Origin: Lentisphaerae bacterium WC36
GTDB lineage: Bacteria; Verrucomicrobiota; Lentisphaeria; Victivallales; SZUA-371
Reading direction: 5' to 3'
Length of the DNA: 64,000 bases
Assembly (NCBI GenBank): GCA_020683205.1
Contig: CP085689.1
Coordinates: forward strand, 124,001 to 188,000
The notes beneath the pieces are model-generated. The model was not told the DNA's origin. It saw only the letters and a program-made list of their open reading frames with translations, and ran no database searches. Positions within the stretch are counted from its first letter, which is position 1; every line of letters begins with the position of its first letter. Shown here in pieces: positions 9,516 to 18,857 of the stretch. The translations under genes were made by a program, and so were the position numbers.

Positions 9516-11465
9516 ATGGCAAAAGGTACAGTTGTACAAAAAATTATTGATAACCACTACATTAGTGGCGATAAAGAGATTGGTAAGCCAGTAGCAATTC
9601 GCATTGATCAGACATTGACTCAAGATGCGACAGGTACAATGGCATATTTAGAGCTTGAAGCAATGAAAATTGACCGCGTAAAAACTGAATTATCAGTTTC
9701 TTATGTTGATCATAATATGATGCAAAATGGTCCAGAAAACCGCAATGACCATTTATATTTACAAACAGTTGCGGCTAATAAAGGTGTATATTTTTCACGT
9801 CCTGGTAATGGTATTTGTCACCAAGTTCATTTAGAGCGTTTTGGTGTTCCAGGTAAAACTTTGTTAGGTTCAGATTCACATACGCCTACAAATGGTGGCA
9901 TTGGTATGATGGCGATTGGGGCAGGTGGTCTTGATGTTGCTTTAGCAATGGCTGGTCAACCATTCCGTATGGTTTACCCAAAAGTTATTGGTGTGAAATT
10001 AATAAACAAATTATCTCCATGGTGTGCTGCTAAAGATGTAATTTTACATTTGTTAAGTATTTTAACAACACGTGGTAACGTTGGTTGCATGGTTGAGTAT
10101 TTTGGCGAAGGCGTAAAAAGCTTAACAGTTCCTGAGCGTGCGACAATTACAAATATGGGAGCAGAGTTAGGTGTGACAACTTCTCTTTTCCCTTCAGATG
10201 AAATTACAGAAGAGTTCTTGGTTTCTCAAGGTCGTGGCGAAGCTTATGCTGCATTAGCTGCTGATGCTGACGCTGAATACGATCAAGTTATCGAGATTGA
10301 CTTAGCAGAAGTTGTACCAATGGCTGCATGTTCACCAAGTCCAGATAATATTGAAAAAATTACAGATTTAGCTGGTCAAAAAGTTGATCAGATTATTATT
10401 GGTTCTTGTACAAATAGTTCATTACAAGATTTATTAAAAGTTGCGGCAATGTTAAAAGGTCGTCGTGCAAATGATAGCGTGACATTAGCGATTGCTCCTG
10501 GTAGCCGTCAGGTTATGGAAATGTTAGCACGTTGTGGAGCATTAGCTGATATTATTGCAGCTGGAGCTCGTATTCTTGAGGCTGGTTGTGGTCCATGTAT
10601 TGGTCAAGGTCAAAGCCCTGCAAATGACACATTAACATTGCGTACATTTAACCGTAACTTCGCTGGTCGTACTGGTACAAAAGGTGATAATGCATACTTG
10701 GTTAGCCCTGAAGTTGCATGTGCGGCTGCATTAACAGGTTTTGTTACTGACCCACGTGAATTAGATTTTGAATGTCCAACAGTTGAAGTTCCAGCTGAAT
10801 TCTTAATCAATGACGATATGATTATCCCTCCACCAGCAGATGGTAGCGGTATTGAAATTATCCGTAAGCCAACAATTGGTAACCCTCCTGAAAATGGACC
10901 ATTACCAGAAGTGATCGACGGTGAAGTTGTTCTTAAAGTTGGTGATAAAATCACTACAGACCACATTATGCCTGCAGGTATTCACTTAAAGTTACGTAGT
11001 AACATTCCAGCATATTCACAAGTTGTATTTGAGTGCTTTACTGAAGAAGGCAAGCCATCATTTGCTGAACGTGCAGCAGTTGTTCGTGATAACGGTAAGC
11101 ATGGTATTATTATTGGTCGTGACAGCTATGGTCAAGGTTCAAGCCGTGAGCATGCAGCAATTTGCCCTATGTACTTAGGTATTAAGGCTGTAGTTGCATT
11201 TGCGATTGAGCGTATTCATAGTGCAAACTTGATCAACTTTGGTATTATGCCATTGATTTTTGCAGATCATGCAGATTATGATAAAATCGAAGAAAACGAT
11301 AAATTAGTTATTGAAAATGCTCCAGCTCAATTAGCTGTTGGCGCTCCAGTAGAAGCTAAAATCGTTAAGCCTAACGGTGATGAAGTTGCTATTACATTAA
11401 CTCACAAAATGAGTGAAGAAGATATTGCAATTATTAAAGCTGGTGGTCGTTTGAACTGCGCTTAA
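9516..11465 (+). CDS. acn: aconitate hydratase (short, Aquifex-type aconitase)
   Basis: A 649-residue aconitase that interconverts citrate and isocitrate in the TCA cycle. It carries the substrate and cluster motifs of the family: DHNMMQNGPENRNDH, LGSDSHTPTNGG, GSCTNSS near residue 295 and GCGPCIGQG near 357. The three Cys in the last two motifs hold the [4Fe-4S] cluster. The swivel domain shows GRDSYGQGSSREHAA. At about 650 residues it matches the compact Aquifex or mitochondrial-like group rather than the 890-residue AcnA. A TAAGG site precedes the ATG. Its codon use looks more GC-biased at third positions than that of its neighbours, as expected for a highly expressed enzyme. Confidence 0.95.
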   Translation: MAKGTVVQKIIDNHYISGDKEIGKPVAIRIDQTLTQDATGTMAYLELEAMKIDRVKTELSVSYVDHNMMQNGPENRNDHLYLQTVAANKGVYFSRPGNGICHQVHLERFGVPGKTLLGSDSHTPTNGGIGMMAIGAGGLDVALAMAGQPFRMVYPKVIGVKLINKLSPWCAAKDVILHLLSILTTRGNVGCMVEYFGEGVKSLTVPERATITNMGAELGVTTSLFPSDEITEEFLVSQGRGEAYAALAADADAEYDQVIEIDLAEVVPMAACSPSPDNIEKITDLAGQKVDQIIIGSCTNSSLQDLLKVAAMLKGRRANDSVTLAIAPGSRQVMEMLARCGALADIIAAGARILEAGCGPCIGQGQSPANDTLTLRTFNRNFAGRTGTKGDNAYLVSPEVACAAALTGFVTDPRELDFECPTVEVPAEFLINDDMIIPPPADGSGIEIIRKPTIGNPPENGPLPEVIDGEVVLKVGDKITTDHIMPAGIHLKLRSNIPAYSQVVFECFTEEGKPSFAERAAVVRDNGKHGIIIGRDSYGQGSSREHAAICPMYLGIKAVVAFAIERIHSANLINFGIMPLIFADHADYDKIEENDKLVIENAPAQLAVGAPVEAKIVKPNGDEVAITLTHKMSEEDIAIIKAGGRLNCA

Positions 11466-11497
11466 TAGCTTTAATTTCGATCAAGATAATAAAAAAG

Positions 11498-11530
11498 CAA
11501 TTACCTAATTAAATAAGTAATTGTTTTTTT
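11498..11530. terminator. bidirectional terminator between acn and the K+ channel remnant
   Basis: The stem CAATTAC/GTAATTG has a T7 run on the plus strand and a T6 run on the minus strand, so it can serve both converging genes. Confidence 0.75.
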
Positions 11531-11540
11531 ATTGCTTTTC

Positions 11541-12224
11541 TTAAAATTCTTTATCGCAGTATGGACATTTTGTTTTACTTTTATTGATTTCTTGAATGAA
11601 ACCGGCGCTGATTATACCAGTTGGCATTGCAATTATGGCAATACCAGCTAATGCCATACAACTTGCGATTGCTTTACCTGCTATAGTGACTGGGTAAATA
11701 TCTCCATAACCAATTGTTGTCAAGCTAACAATAGCCCACCACATTGAAAATACCTTGGGTTGAACTTCGTGTATTAGCACAGCGGAAAAGATAATGGTTA
11801 GCAACATAATTAAAGATGTTATAAATAAAGAATCTTTTTCTTTTTTGACAACTCTTTTAAAAAGATCAAGAACTGAAATATAACGACCAATTTTTGCTAT
11901 TCTAAAAATTCTAAAAATTCTGAAAAATTGCAAATCGAGTCCTAAAAAAGGGAGATAGAAAGGTAATATTGCTAGAAGATTGGGGTAAATATGAATTTTA
12001 ATCGTGTAAATGGTTTTTCTGTAATAGAGTATATTCTCAAAAAATATTCAATTGTAAAAATGGTAACTGAAATTATTTCAATAATAAAAAATAATTTAGA
12101 AAAATTGTTTCTAAAGGAGTCTACAGATTGAAAAACAATAGTTATGACATTTATGCTTATCAGTGCTAAAATAAAATAATTAAATAGCTTGTTGTTTTCT
12201 AAAAATAGGTAAATTTTTTTTCAT
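11541..12224 (-). pseudogene. voltage-gated potassium channel, frameshifted
   Basis: The distal frame (11541-11933) encodes the S4 voltage sensor with spaced arginines (RIFRIFRIAK), S5, and the pore with filter TTIGYGD, ending in CPYCDKEF. The missing S1-S3 part is present upstream in other frames: LALISINVITIVFQSV (S1) and VTIFTIEYFLRIYSI (S2), then NLLAILPFYLPFLG (S3). Two single-base changes break it. One is an A8 run just after the ATG at 12224, where one base fewer restores the frame. The other is a C4 run near 11985, where one extra C gives FTPNLLAILPF. The break is either true inactivation or homopolymer error. Known members form tetrameric inner-membrane K+ channels. Confidence 0.8.
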
Positions 12225-12876
12225 AGTTATTAGCCTTATCATAATTTTTTGTTTTAAAAAATAAAACAAAGCTAACTTATATTAAAAATAAACTGCTACC
12301 TTATTTATCATAAAAAAAGTATTGTCTTAAAAGTATTCTTGAAATCATATAAAGGATATTTTTTTGATTTTGATTTGTAATTCGATTTTTTAGGTATTAA
12401 GTTTTACTATAATTTAATAATTTATAGTGTTTACTTTCACTATTTCTGCGTTTTACGATAAAATCGCCAAATTTTAGAACAAAAGACGTTAAAGAAGTAA
12501 CTGAAAGGCTTCGTTCACTATATCTATATTGCTGTAATTTAAGCTGTATTTAATAAAATACGGCTTTATAGATATTTTGAGCGTATTCTTTTTCTGCATT
12601 TTTGTTCGGGTGTTTGGCGATACCTATCGTAAGTGTAGGAATTTGAATACGCTCTTTTTTGTGTCTTTAATAGCATTTGAGAGCCAAGCTATAAACCATA
12701 AATATTGTTTATAAAAAACGTCTATTTTTGCTATATTTTGTAATTCATAAACATTGATAATGCTTGCATTACCAATAATTAAAAATAAAAAATCTTATCA
12801 AAAATTTTAATTTTTTTATTTTAACACTATTTATGCTCCATAGCTTAAATAAAAACTTTAACTCAAAGGTATAAAA
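12225..12876. other. gene-poor interval with weak protein remnant
   Basis: No intact gene is visible in about 650 bases. On the minus strand around 12540-12670 a short frame reads RIQIPTLTIGIAKHPNK, faintly like the end of a GGDEF domain, but it is bounded by stops. A 10-bp perfect inverted repeat (12579-12588 with 12645-12654) brackets that stretch and is followed on the plus strand by T6. Confidence 0.35.
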
Positions 12877-13059
12877 ATGAAAAAAATTAATTTCAATGGC
12901 ACAAAATATACAAAAATGACAGTTTTAGTAAAACCTAATGAATTCTCACAATTTTTACGCTTCCCAAGACGTACATTATTAGAAGAGCCCCGAATGATAT
13001 TTGGCAAAGATGAAAAAGATATTAAAGGATATATTTTATCGATTATTGAAGAGGATTAG
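12877..13059 (+). CDS. small conserved-looking protein of unknown function
   Basis: A 60-residue protein starting MKKINFNGTKYTKMTVLVKP and ending GYILSIIEED. A good AAAGG ribosome site sits nine bases before the ATG. It has no signal peptide or membrane segment. The sequence looks like a small folded domain (LVKPNEFSQFLRFPRRTLL in the middle), and I do not recognise it. It is isolated, with a long empty stretch upstream and a terminator downstream. Confidence 0.55.
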   Translation: MKKINFNGTKYTKMTVLVKPNEFSQFLRFPRRTLLEEPRMIFGKDEKDIKGYILSIIEED

Positions 13060-13120
13060 TTAGTATCTAATAATCGTGCTTAAATAAAAATTTGACGATA
13101 TTAGGGTTATTTGTAAAATA

Positions 13121-13157
13121 AAAATGATCACTGCAATTTTGTTGCAATGACCATTTT
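13121..13157 (-). terminator. terminator of argH
   Basis: A 16-bp stem around five bases. Read on the minus strand, all arms pair, with two G-U wobbles and a T-rich tail. On the plus strand the same positions give mismatches, so it belongs to argH. Confidence 0.75.
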
Positions 13158-13183
13158 AAAGTACTATAATTTTGGGAAATATT

Positions 13184-14557
13184 TTAGTCAGTTAAAAAAT
13201 TATTCCAAAATTCAATTTGTTCCTTAACTTGTTCAGGAGCAGTTCCTCCAAAACATTGGCGCTTTTCAACACTGCTCACAGGAGAGAATAGTGTCAAAAA
13301 TTCTTCATTCGCTTCAGGAATTGTAATTTGCATCTCTTTTAAAGAAACCTCATTAAGCTCTTTATTATTATCTTTGCACCATTTCACAAATGCGCCAACA
13401 CGGTGATGGGCATTTCTAAATGGAACATTTAGTTCAACTAATTTTTCTGCAACATCTGTTGCCATTAAAGCAGGATCGCTAGCCGCTTCAAGCATATTTT
13501 CGCGGTTTACTTCCATTTCAAGCATCATTTGTGGGAATACACTTAAAATTTTCTTTGCAGTATCAATCGCATCAAATAATGGCTCTTTATCTTCTTGTAA
13601 GTCACGGTTGTAAGTCAAAGGTAAACCTTTACAAAGCGTTAACATTGTCATTAATGAACCAATGATACGAGCGCTTTTACCACGTGATATTTCAGCAATA
13701 TCTGGATTTTTCTTTTGCGGCATTAAGCTTGAACCTGTGCAGAACGCATCAGATAATTCAACGAAATTAAACTCTTGAGAACACCATAAGATAACATCTT
13801 CACTCAAACGAGAAACGTGAATTCCAAAAGTTGCTAATGCGTTTAATAATTCAATCATGTAGTCACGGTCAGCAACTGTATCCATACTATTGCGAGTGAT
13901 TTTTGAAAAGCCTAATTTTTCGCGTACGAATTCGCGGTCAATTGGCAATGTTGAACCCGCCAATGCACCACTACCAAGTGGTAAATAATCAACACGTGTG
14001 TAGCAAGACTCTAAACGCTCAACATCACGACCTAGCATCTCAACATACGCTAATAAGTGATGGGCAAATAAAACAGGTTGAGCATGTTGTAAGTGAGTGA
14101 ACCCAGGTAAAATTGCATCGCCATTACGTTCGCATTGACTTAAAAGAGCTTTTTGGAAATCCTTAATGCCAGCAATTAATTCAGTGATTTCACTCTTAAC
14201 ATACATGCGTACATCTAAAGCAACTTGATCATTACGGCTACGAGCTGTATGTACACGTGCTCCTTCGTCGCCAAGAGCTTCGATTAAGGCACTTTCTATG
14301 TGCATATGAATGTCTTCAAGTTCCGCTTTGAACTCAAAATCACCATCATCAATACGCTTTTCAATAACATCTAATTCTTTAGTAATCAGATTAGCTGTTT
14401 CTTGTGGAATAATTCCACAGCTCGCTAACATTGCTGAATGTGCTTTGCTACCTAAAACGTCAAATTTATATAATCTTTTATCATATGAAACTGATTCACT
14501 GAACTCAGTCACATTCTTTGCTGTATCTTCGCTAAAACGACCACCCCAAAGTGCCAT
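13184..14557 (-). CDS. argH: argininosuccinate lyase
   Basis: A 457-residue member of the fumarase/aspartase superfamily that splits argininosuccinate into arginine and fumarate, the last step of arginine synthesis. It starts MALWGGRFSED. The family signature GSSLMPQKKNPD contains the catalytic-loop serine, and TARSRNDQVALD and TGFTHLQHAQPV are the other conserved regions. The length is normal. A GGAG ribosome site lies upstream of the ATG. No other arg gene is nearby; the gene of unknown function at 14702 precedes it on the same strand. Confidence 0.97.
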   Translation of the reverse strand: MALWGGRFSEDTAKNVTEFSESVSYDKRLYKFDVLGSKAHSAMLASCGIIPQETANLITKELDVIEKRIDDGDFEFKAELEDIHMHIESALIEALGDEGARVHTARSRNDQVALDVRMYVKSEITELIAGIKDFQKALLSQCERNGDAILPGFTHLQHAQPVLFAHHLLAYVEMLGRDVERLESCYTRVDYLPLGSGALAGSTLPIDREFVREKLGFSKITRNSMDTVADRDYMIELLNALATFGIHVSRLSEDVILWCSQEFNFVELSDAFCTGSSLMPQKKNPDIAEISRGKSARIIGSLMTMLTLCKGLPLTYNRDLQEDKEPLFDAIDTAKKILSVFPQMMLEMEVNRENMLEAASDPALMATDVAEKLVELNVPFRNAHHRVGAFVKWCKDNNKELNEVSLKEMQITIPEANEEFLTLFSPVSSVEKRQCFGGTAPEQVKEQIEFWNNFLTD

Positions 14558-14701
14558 AATATTTACTCCAAATTTTATATTTAAAGGGTTATTAATTTAA
14601 AACAGTAATTTTCATTAAAACCCAAGATTATTATTCTACAATCTTAAGATAAGGAGTTTTTTCAATTTGGCAAATAAAGAGCACTATATTTTTGCGCTTT
14701 T

Positions 14702-15301
14702 TTAAGTCATTTCACGCATTGCAACAATACTTTGGTCAAAATCAATTGCTTCAGAGGCTTTAAGTTCTTGAAGTTCATTGTCATTAATATATATGCTTGC
14801 ACCTTTTTCAGAGGTTGCCGCATTTTTCTTCGAGTAGTAATTTTTTAGAATTTCAGCTAATTGTAAAATTTCAGATGTTTTTAAAAAGAGGTCATCAGTA
14901 CTACTAATTTGTTTCATTTTAATCATATCATAAACATCGTCTAAAACCAAATTTGGGAAATCAGCATTTGCTGCATAGAATTTGCCAATGAATTCGCCAA
15001 TTTCTTTATTTTCAAGCAATGGTAAAACAATTTTTGCTTGGCAAATGGTTTCTTCAATATTTACGTCAAGAGCTTTAATTGTAAAGTATGAGAAGTTATC
15101 AAGTTCTTGAGTTTCACGCGATTTATAGTAAAATTGATCTTTTATACCACGGACTTTGTAGTTGCCAACCTCAATATTGTTATGTCGTAAAAGTTCTCGA
15201 TAGATTCGTTCTGTTTTGCGATATTCTTCGATTAACTCTTTGACATCTAATTTCATTAGTTGATCATAGTCTTTTTTAGGTAATTTAATTAATTTTTCCA
15301 T
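14702..15301 (-). CDS. unknown cytoplasmic protein
   Basis: About 199 residues, starting MEKLIKLPKKDYDQLMKLD; a GTG two codons earlier (15307) could be used instead, and neither start has a strong ribosome site. It is rich in charged helices, with coiled-coil tendency around residues 1-40 and 135-165. It has no membrane segments, signal or recognised motif. It lies upstream of argH with a 144-base gap and may or may not share its transcript. Confidence 0.6.
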   Translation of the reverse strand: MEKLIKLPKKDYDQLMKLDVKELIEEYRKTERIYRELLRHNNIEVGNYKVRGIKDQFYYKSRETQELDNFSYFTIKALDVNIEETICQAKIVLPLLENKEIGEFIGKFYAANADFPNLVLDDVYDMIKMKQISSTDDLFLKTSEILQLAEILKNYYSKKNAATSEKGASIYINDNELQELKASEAIDFDQSIVAMREMT

Positions 15302-15496
15302 ATTCACTATCTTGTAATTCTTTAATTAAAATGTTATATATATCACGATTGAGGTTTGTTTAACAATAATATTTAACGACCTTTTTGACAAATTTTTTAG
15401 AGCGCTAAGTTATAAAAAAATTGTAAAATATTTTTTTATTGATATATTTAATAATATTCTCTAGCACTCAAAATTAAATTAAGAAGATTGCAAAAA

Positions 15497-17227
15497 ATGA
15501 TAAACTATCTACAAATTAGAAATTTTGCGTTAATCGACAAAACTGATATTGAATTTGATTCGCAGTTTAATGTTATTACAGGTGAAACTGGAGCGGGTAA
15601 ATCGATCATTTTAGGTTCAATTGCTTTAATTTTAGGAGAACGTGCACCTAAGAATATTATTCGTAATGGCGAAAAGCGTTGTGAAGTTGTCGCAAATATT
15701 CATTTACAAAATATTGCGATGTCATGCCGAAAAAATATTGCCGCAATTCTTCATTCGTGTGGTATTGTCGACTTTAGTGATGAATTTCTAGGCTATGATG
15801 AATTGCATTTAAAAAGAGTAGTAACATCAAGTGGTAGTCGTAGTTTTATTAATGATTGTGCGGTTACACTACAAACTTTAAAAGCTGTTGGTGACCTTTT
15901 AGTTGATATTCATGGCGCGAATGAACATCAATCATTACTTCAACAAAGTAAGCAATTAGCAATTTTAGACCGTTTTGCAAATACTGAGGAGCTCTTAGGA
16001 GAATGTCGAAATATTGCTAACGAATTAAAACTTCTTGACCAGCGTCGTAATGAATTATTTAAGAATATTCCTTCAGAAGTTGAAGCCGAACACCTTAGCA
16101 TGATTGTTGAAGAAATTAATAGTGTTGACCCTCAAGAAAATGAAGATGAAGAGTTAAATTCTCAGCATAAAATAGCCGCAAATAGTCGTGAATTATTGCA
16201 ATCTACAGCGTTAATTAGTAACTTAATCGAAGGTGTTGATAGTGGAGAGTTTGAAACAAAATCTGTTCTTGATTATTTCGCTGAAATTTACCGAGAATTG
16301 ACTAATATTTCATCTTTAGATGATAACAGTAGTGCAAGTAGTAAAATGTTGGAAAAGAGTAGTTTAATTATTGAAAGCATTCGTGAATTTAGCTATGATA
16401 TAGACAATTATCGTGATAAAATTGATATTGATGAAGAACAGCTGAATTATATTGAAGAACGTATGAGTAAAATATTGACATTAATTCGTCGTTATGGTCC
16501 GACTTTAGATAAGGTTTTTGAAGCTCGTGATAACGCTTTAAAGAAACTAGAAGATTTTCATAACTTTGAAGAGCTCAAAGAAGTATTGAAAGGTGATGAA
16601 AGTCGTTTGAAGTTAAAGCTTGAAAATCAATGTAAAAAAGTAACTAGTTTGCGTCAAAAAGCTGCCAAGGAGTTTGTTAAGCTAATTTCGCAAAAATTGT
16701 GTGTGCTTGGTTTTGAAAAAGGACAATTAAGTGTTGATTTTAAAAATATTAAACCAAGTGAAAACGGTGCTGATAGTATTAACTTTATGTTTTCGGCAAA
16801 TTTAGGTGAAGATTTAAAACCACTAAAAGAGATTGCAAGTAGTGGAGAAATTTCACGAGTAATGTTAGCAATTAAAACTGTTTTAGCGGAAAATGATGCT
16901 GTGCCAATTTTAATATTTGACGAAGTTGATGCAAATATTGGAGGCGAAACGGCAATGCAAGTTGGTAAAGAATTGCAAAACTTGGCAACGACTCATCAAG
17001 TTATTACAATTTCTCACTTGGCGCAAGTTGCTTCGCATGGACATCGCCATTTTTATGTATATAAAACAGTTGATGATGACAGTCAGCGCTCATTCTCTTA
17101 CATAAATAGCTTGAATAAAGCAGAGCGTCATGATGAAATAGCACGTATGCTTGGTGGAAGTTCTGGAGCCTTACAGCACGCAAAAAAGATGATTAACGCT
17201 GTAACAAAAATGGGAGAAATTATATAG
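15497..17227 (+). CDS. recN: DNA repair protein RecN
   Basis: An SMC-like ATPase of about 576 residues for double-strand break repair. The N-terminal Walker A motif is GETGAGKSIILGS and the ABC signature region is LKEIASSGEISRVMLAIK. The Walker B/D-loop is ILIFDEVDANIGGETA, followed by the switch His in TISHLAQVA. Between the halves is a coiled coil, as expected. I place the start at the ATG at 15497 (MINYLQIRNFALI), ten bases after AAGAAG, rather than the in-frame TTG at 15488. It is transcribed alone, converging on the sulfatase at 17295. Confidence 0.96.
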   Translation: MINYLQIRNFALIDKTDIEFDSQFNVITGETGAGKSIILGSIALILGERAPKNIIRNGEKRCEVVANIHLQNIAMSCRKNIAAILHSCGIVDFSDEFLGYDELHLKRVVTSSGSRSFINDCAVTLQTLKAVGDLLVDIHGANEHQSLLQQSKQLAILDRFANTEELLGECRNIANELKLLDQRRNELFKNIPSEVEAEHLSMIVEEINSVDPQENEDEELNSQHKIAANSRELLQSTALISNLIEGVDSGEFETKSVLDYFAEIYRELTNISSLDDNSSASSKMLEKSSLIIESIREFSYDIDNYRDKIDIDEEQLNYIEERMSKILTLIRRYGPTLDKVFEARDNALKKLEDFHNFEELKEVLKGDESRLKLKLENQCKKVTSLRQKAAKEFVKLISQKLCVLGFEKGQLSVDFKNIKPSENGADSINFMFSANLGEDLKPLKEIASSGEISRVMLAIKTVLAENDAVPILIFDEVDANIGGETAMQVGKELQNLATTHQVITISHLAQVASHGHRHFYVYKTVDDDSQRSFSYINSLNKAERHDEIARMLGGSSGALQHAKKMINAVTKMGEII

Positions 17228-17294
17228 TTTTTCCTAAAATTAATAAATTTTATACAAAATACTATTTTCTAGAAAAAACTATATATTAAAAAAA

Positions 17295-18760
17295 TTACGG
17301 TTGAGTAATATCGTTAGGAGCTAAACCTCCTGCAGGATATGGTCCCCACTTACGTGTTTTATTTTTATTTTTTGGAACTATAAATTGAGCTTCTTGAGGT
17401 TTTTCTACTTTTAGAGGACTAATATCTCCATATATTTTTTGTTCTGATTTAAGCTTCAGTAACATCTTTTCAATAATTTTTGCGTATTTTGGTTTATTGG
17501 CTAAATCTTGAATTTCATAAGGATCATTTTTAATGTTATATAATTCAATTTTATTAATATGTGGGAAAACCATTATTTTCCATTCACCGTCATTTAGTGC
17601 TCGTTGATAATTTTTGTATGCTAACATTAGGTTATTGCGAACTTTTTGCTGCTTTTGATAAATAATCGGTTTTAAGCTTTTACCATCCAAATTATTTGGT
17701 AATTTCCCATTAGCTAAATCAACAATTGTTGGGTAAATATCATGAGTATAAACAAATGAATTATTTGTGTGATGTTTTACATTTGGGATGCTGATTAAAA
17801 ATGGAACTTTCATTGTTGCATCATAGATATTTTGTTTACCCATCAAACCTTTACTTCCTATTGCTAGCCCTTGATCGGACGAGTAAATAATAATGGTGTT
17901 TTTCCTTAAATTTAATGTATCTAATTTATCAATTAAACGACCTAAATCATAATCCATCGCAGTGATTAATGAATAATAATCAAAAAGGTGTCGCTTGATT
18001 GCATCTTTTGTCCGCGGCCATTTTTCTAAACTTTCATCACGAATAAACATATCACCAATGTTATATGGATGTTGAGGTAAATAATTAACTGGTAAAACCA
18101 TATTTTTTATATTGTACATATCACGAAATTTTTTCCCACTCCAGCGTGGATCATGTGGAGCAGGTATGCCTAGGTACATAAAAAATGGTTTGCTTTTATC
18201 ACGTTTTACAGTTAGATAGTTGATAGCATCATCAACTATATTTTTGGCTGCTCTTCCAGTTGCTAACTCTTTAGGCATATCTATATCATGAAAATAGTCA
18301 AATTGTTTACGAATAATTGGATTATTTGCCCAGCCACTTTTTTCATCAAAATAGGTTTCATATCCAAGTGCTTTCATTGATTTAGGCATGGTGTTCCAAT
18401 TTGGATTGGCATAATATGATTTATATGGACGTTTTAGGCCTTGTTTTTGAAAGGCGCGTTGTTCCTCTTCAAATCTAAAGAATGTTTTTCCTGTCATTAA
18501 CATATTTCTTGCGGGTATGCATACAGCGCCAGTGTTTCCTCCAAAGCAAAAACCGTTACTAAAAACAACCGATTGTTTAGTTAGTTTATCAAGATTGGGG
18601 GTAATAATATTATTATTTCCTAAGGCGTTAATAGTATTCCATTTTTGATCATCTGCAAAAAGAATGATAATATTGGGCTTTAAATTTGTTTTTGCAAATA
18701 TTACATTTGATGCAATTAAGTTGCAAAGTGAAGTTAAAAAATTTTTTTCGAGTGTAACAT
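17295..18760 (-). CDS. secreted sulfatase with frameshift after signal peptide start
   Basis: A type I sulfatase. The open catalytic frame contains PNIIILFADDQKWNT, the maturation motif CIPAR (in AVCIPARNMLMTGKT), YSSDQGLAIG and the C-terminal part, and stays open upstream to about 18776. It has no ATG/GTG/TTG start before residue M of MLMTGK (18503), which lies after the catalytic Cys. A proper start with an AAGGAT site is at 18760 (MLHSKK) but in another frame. One extra base in the A7-T6 tract (plus-strand 18736-18748) would join MLHSKK to FLTSLCNLIASNVIFA and restore a signal peptide. So the gene is frameshifted, phase-variable, or misassembled. It would act in the periplasm. Confidence 0.8.
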
Positions 18761-18857
18761 ATAAGTAATCCTTTTTTTAAGTTACTTTAATATAACACAT
18801 TAAGAGAAATTTGAAAATTGGAAGATATTGTCTTTTAATAGTTTTTCTGATAAATTT

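Noticed and set aside
10610-10966. Long antisense frame inside aconitase (and similar frames inside sulfatase, argH, aspS, parE)
   Set aside because: These are shadows of strongly coding genes, with no ribosome sites or plausible protein content.
12877-13059. Toxin-antitoxin component
   Set aside because: It is a single small gene with no partner frame on either side.
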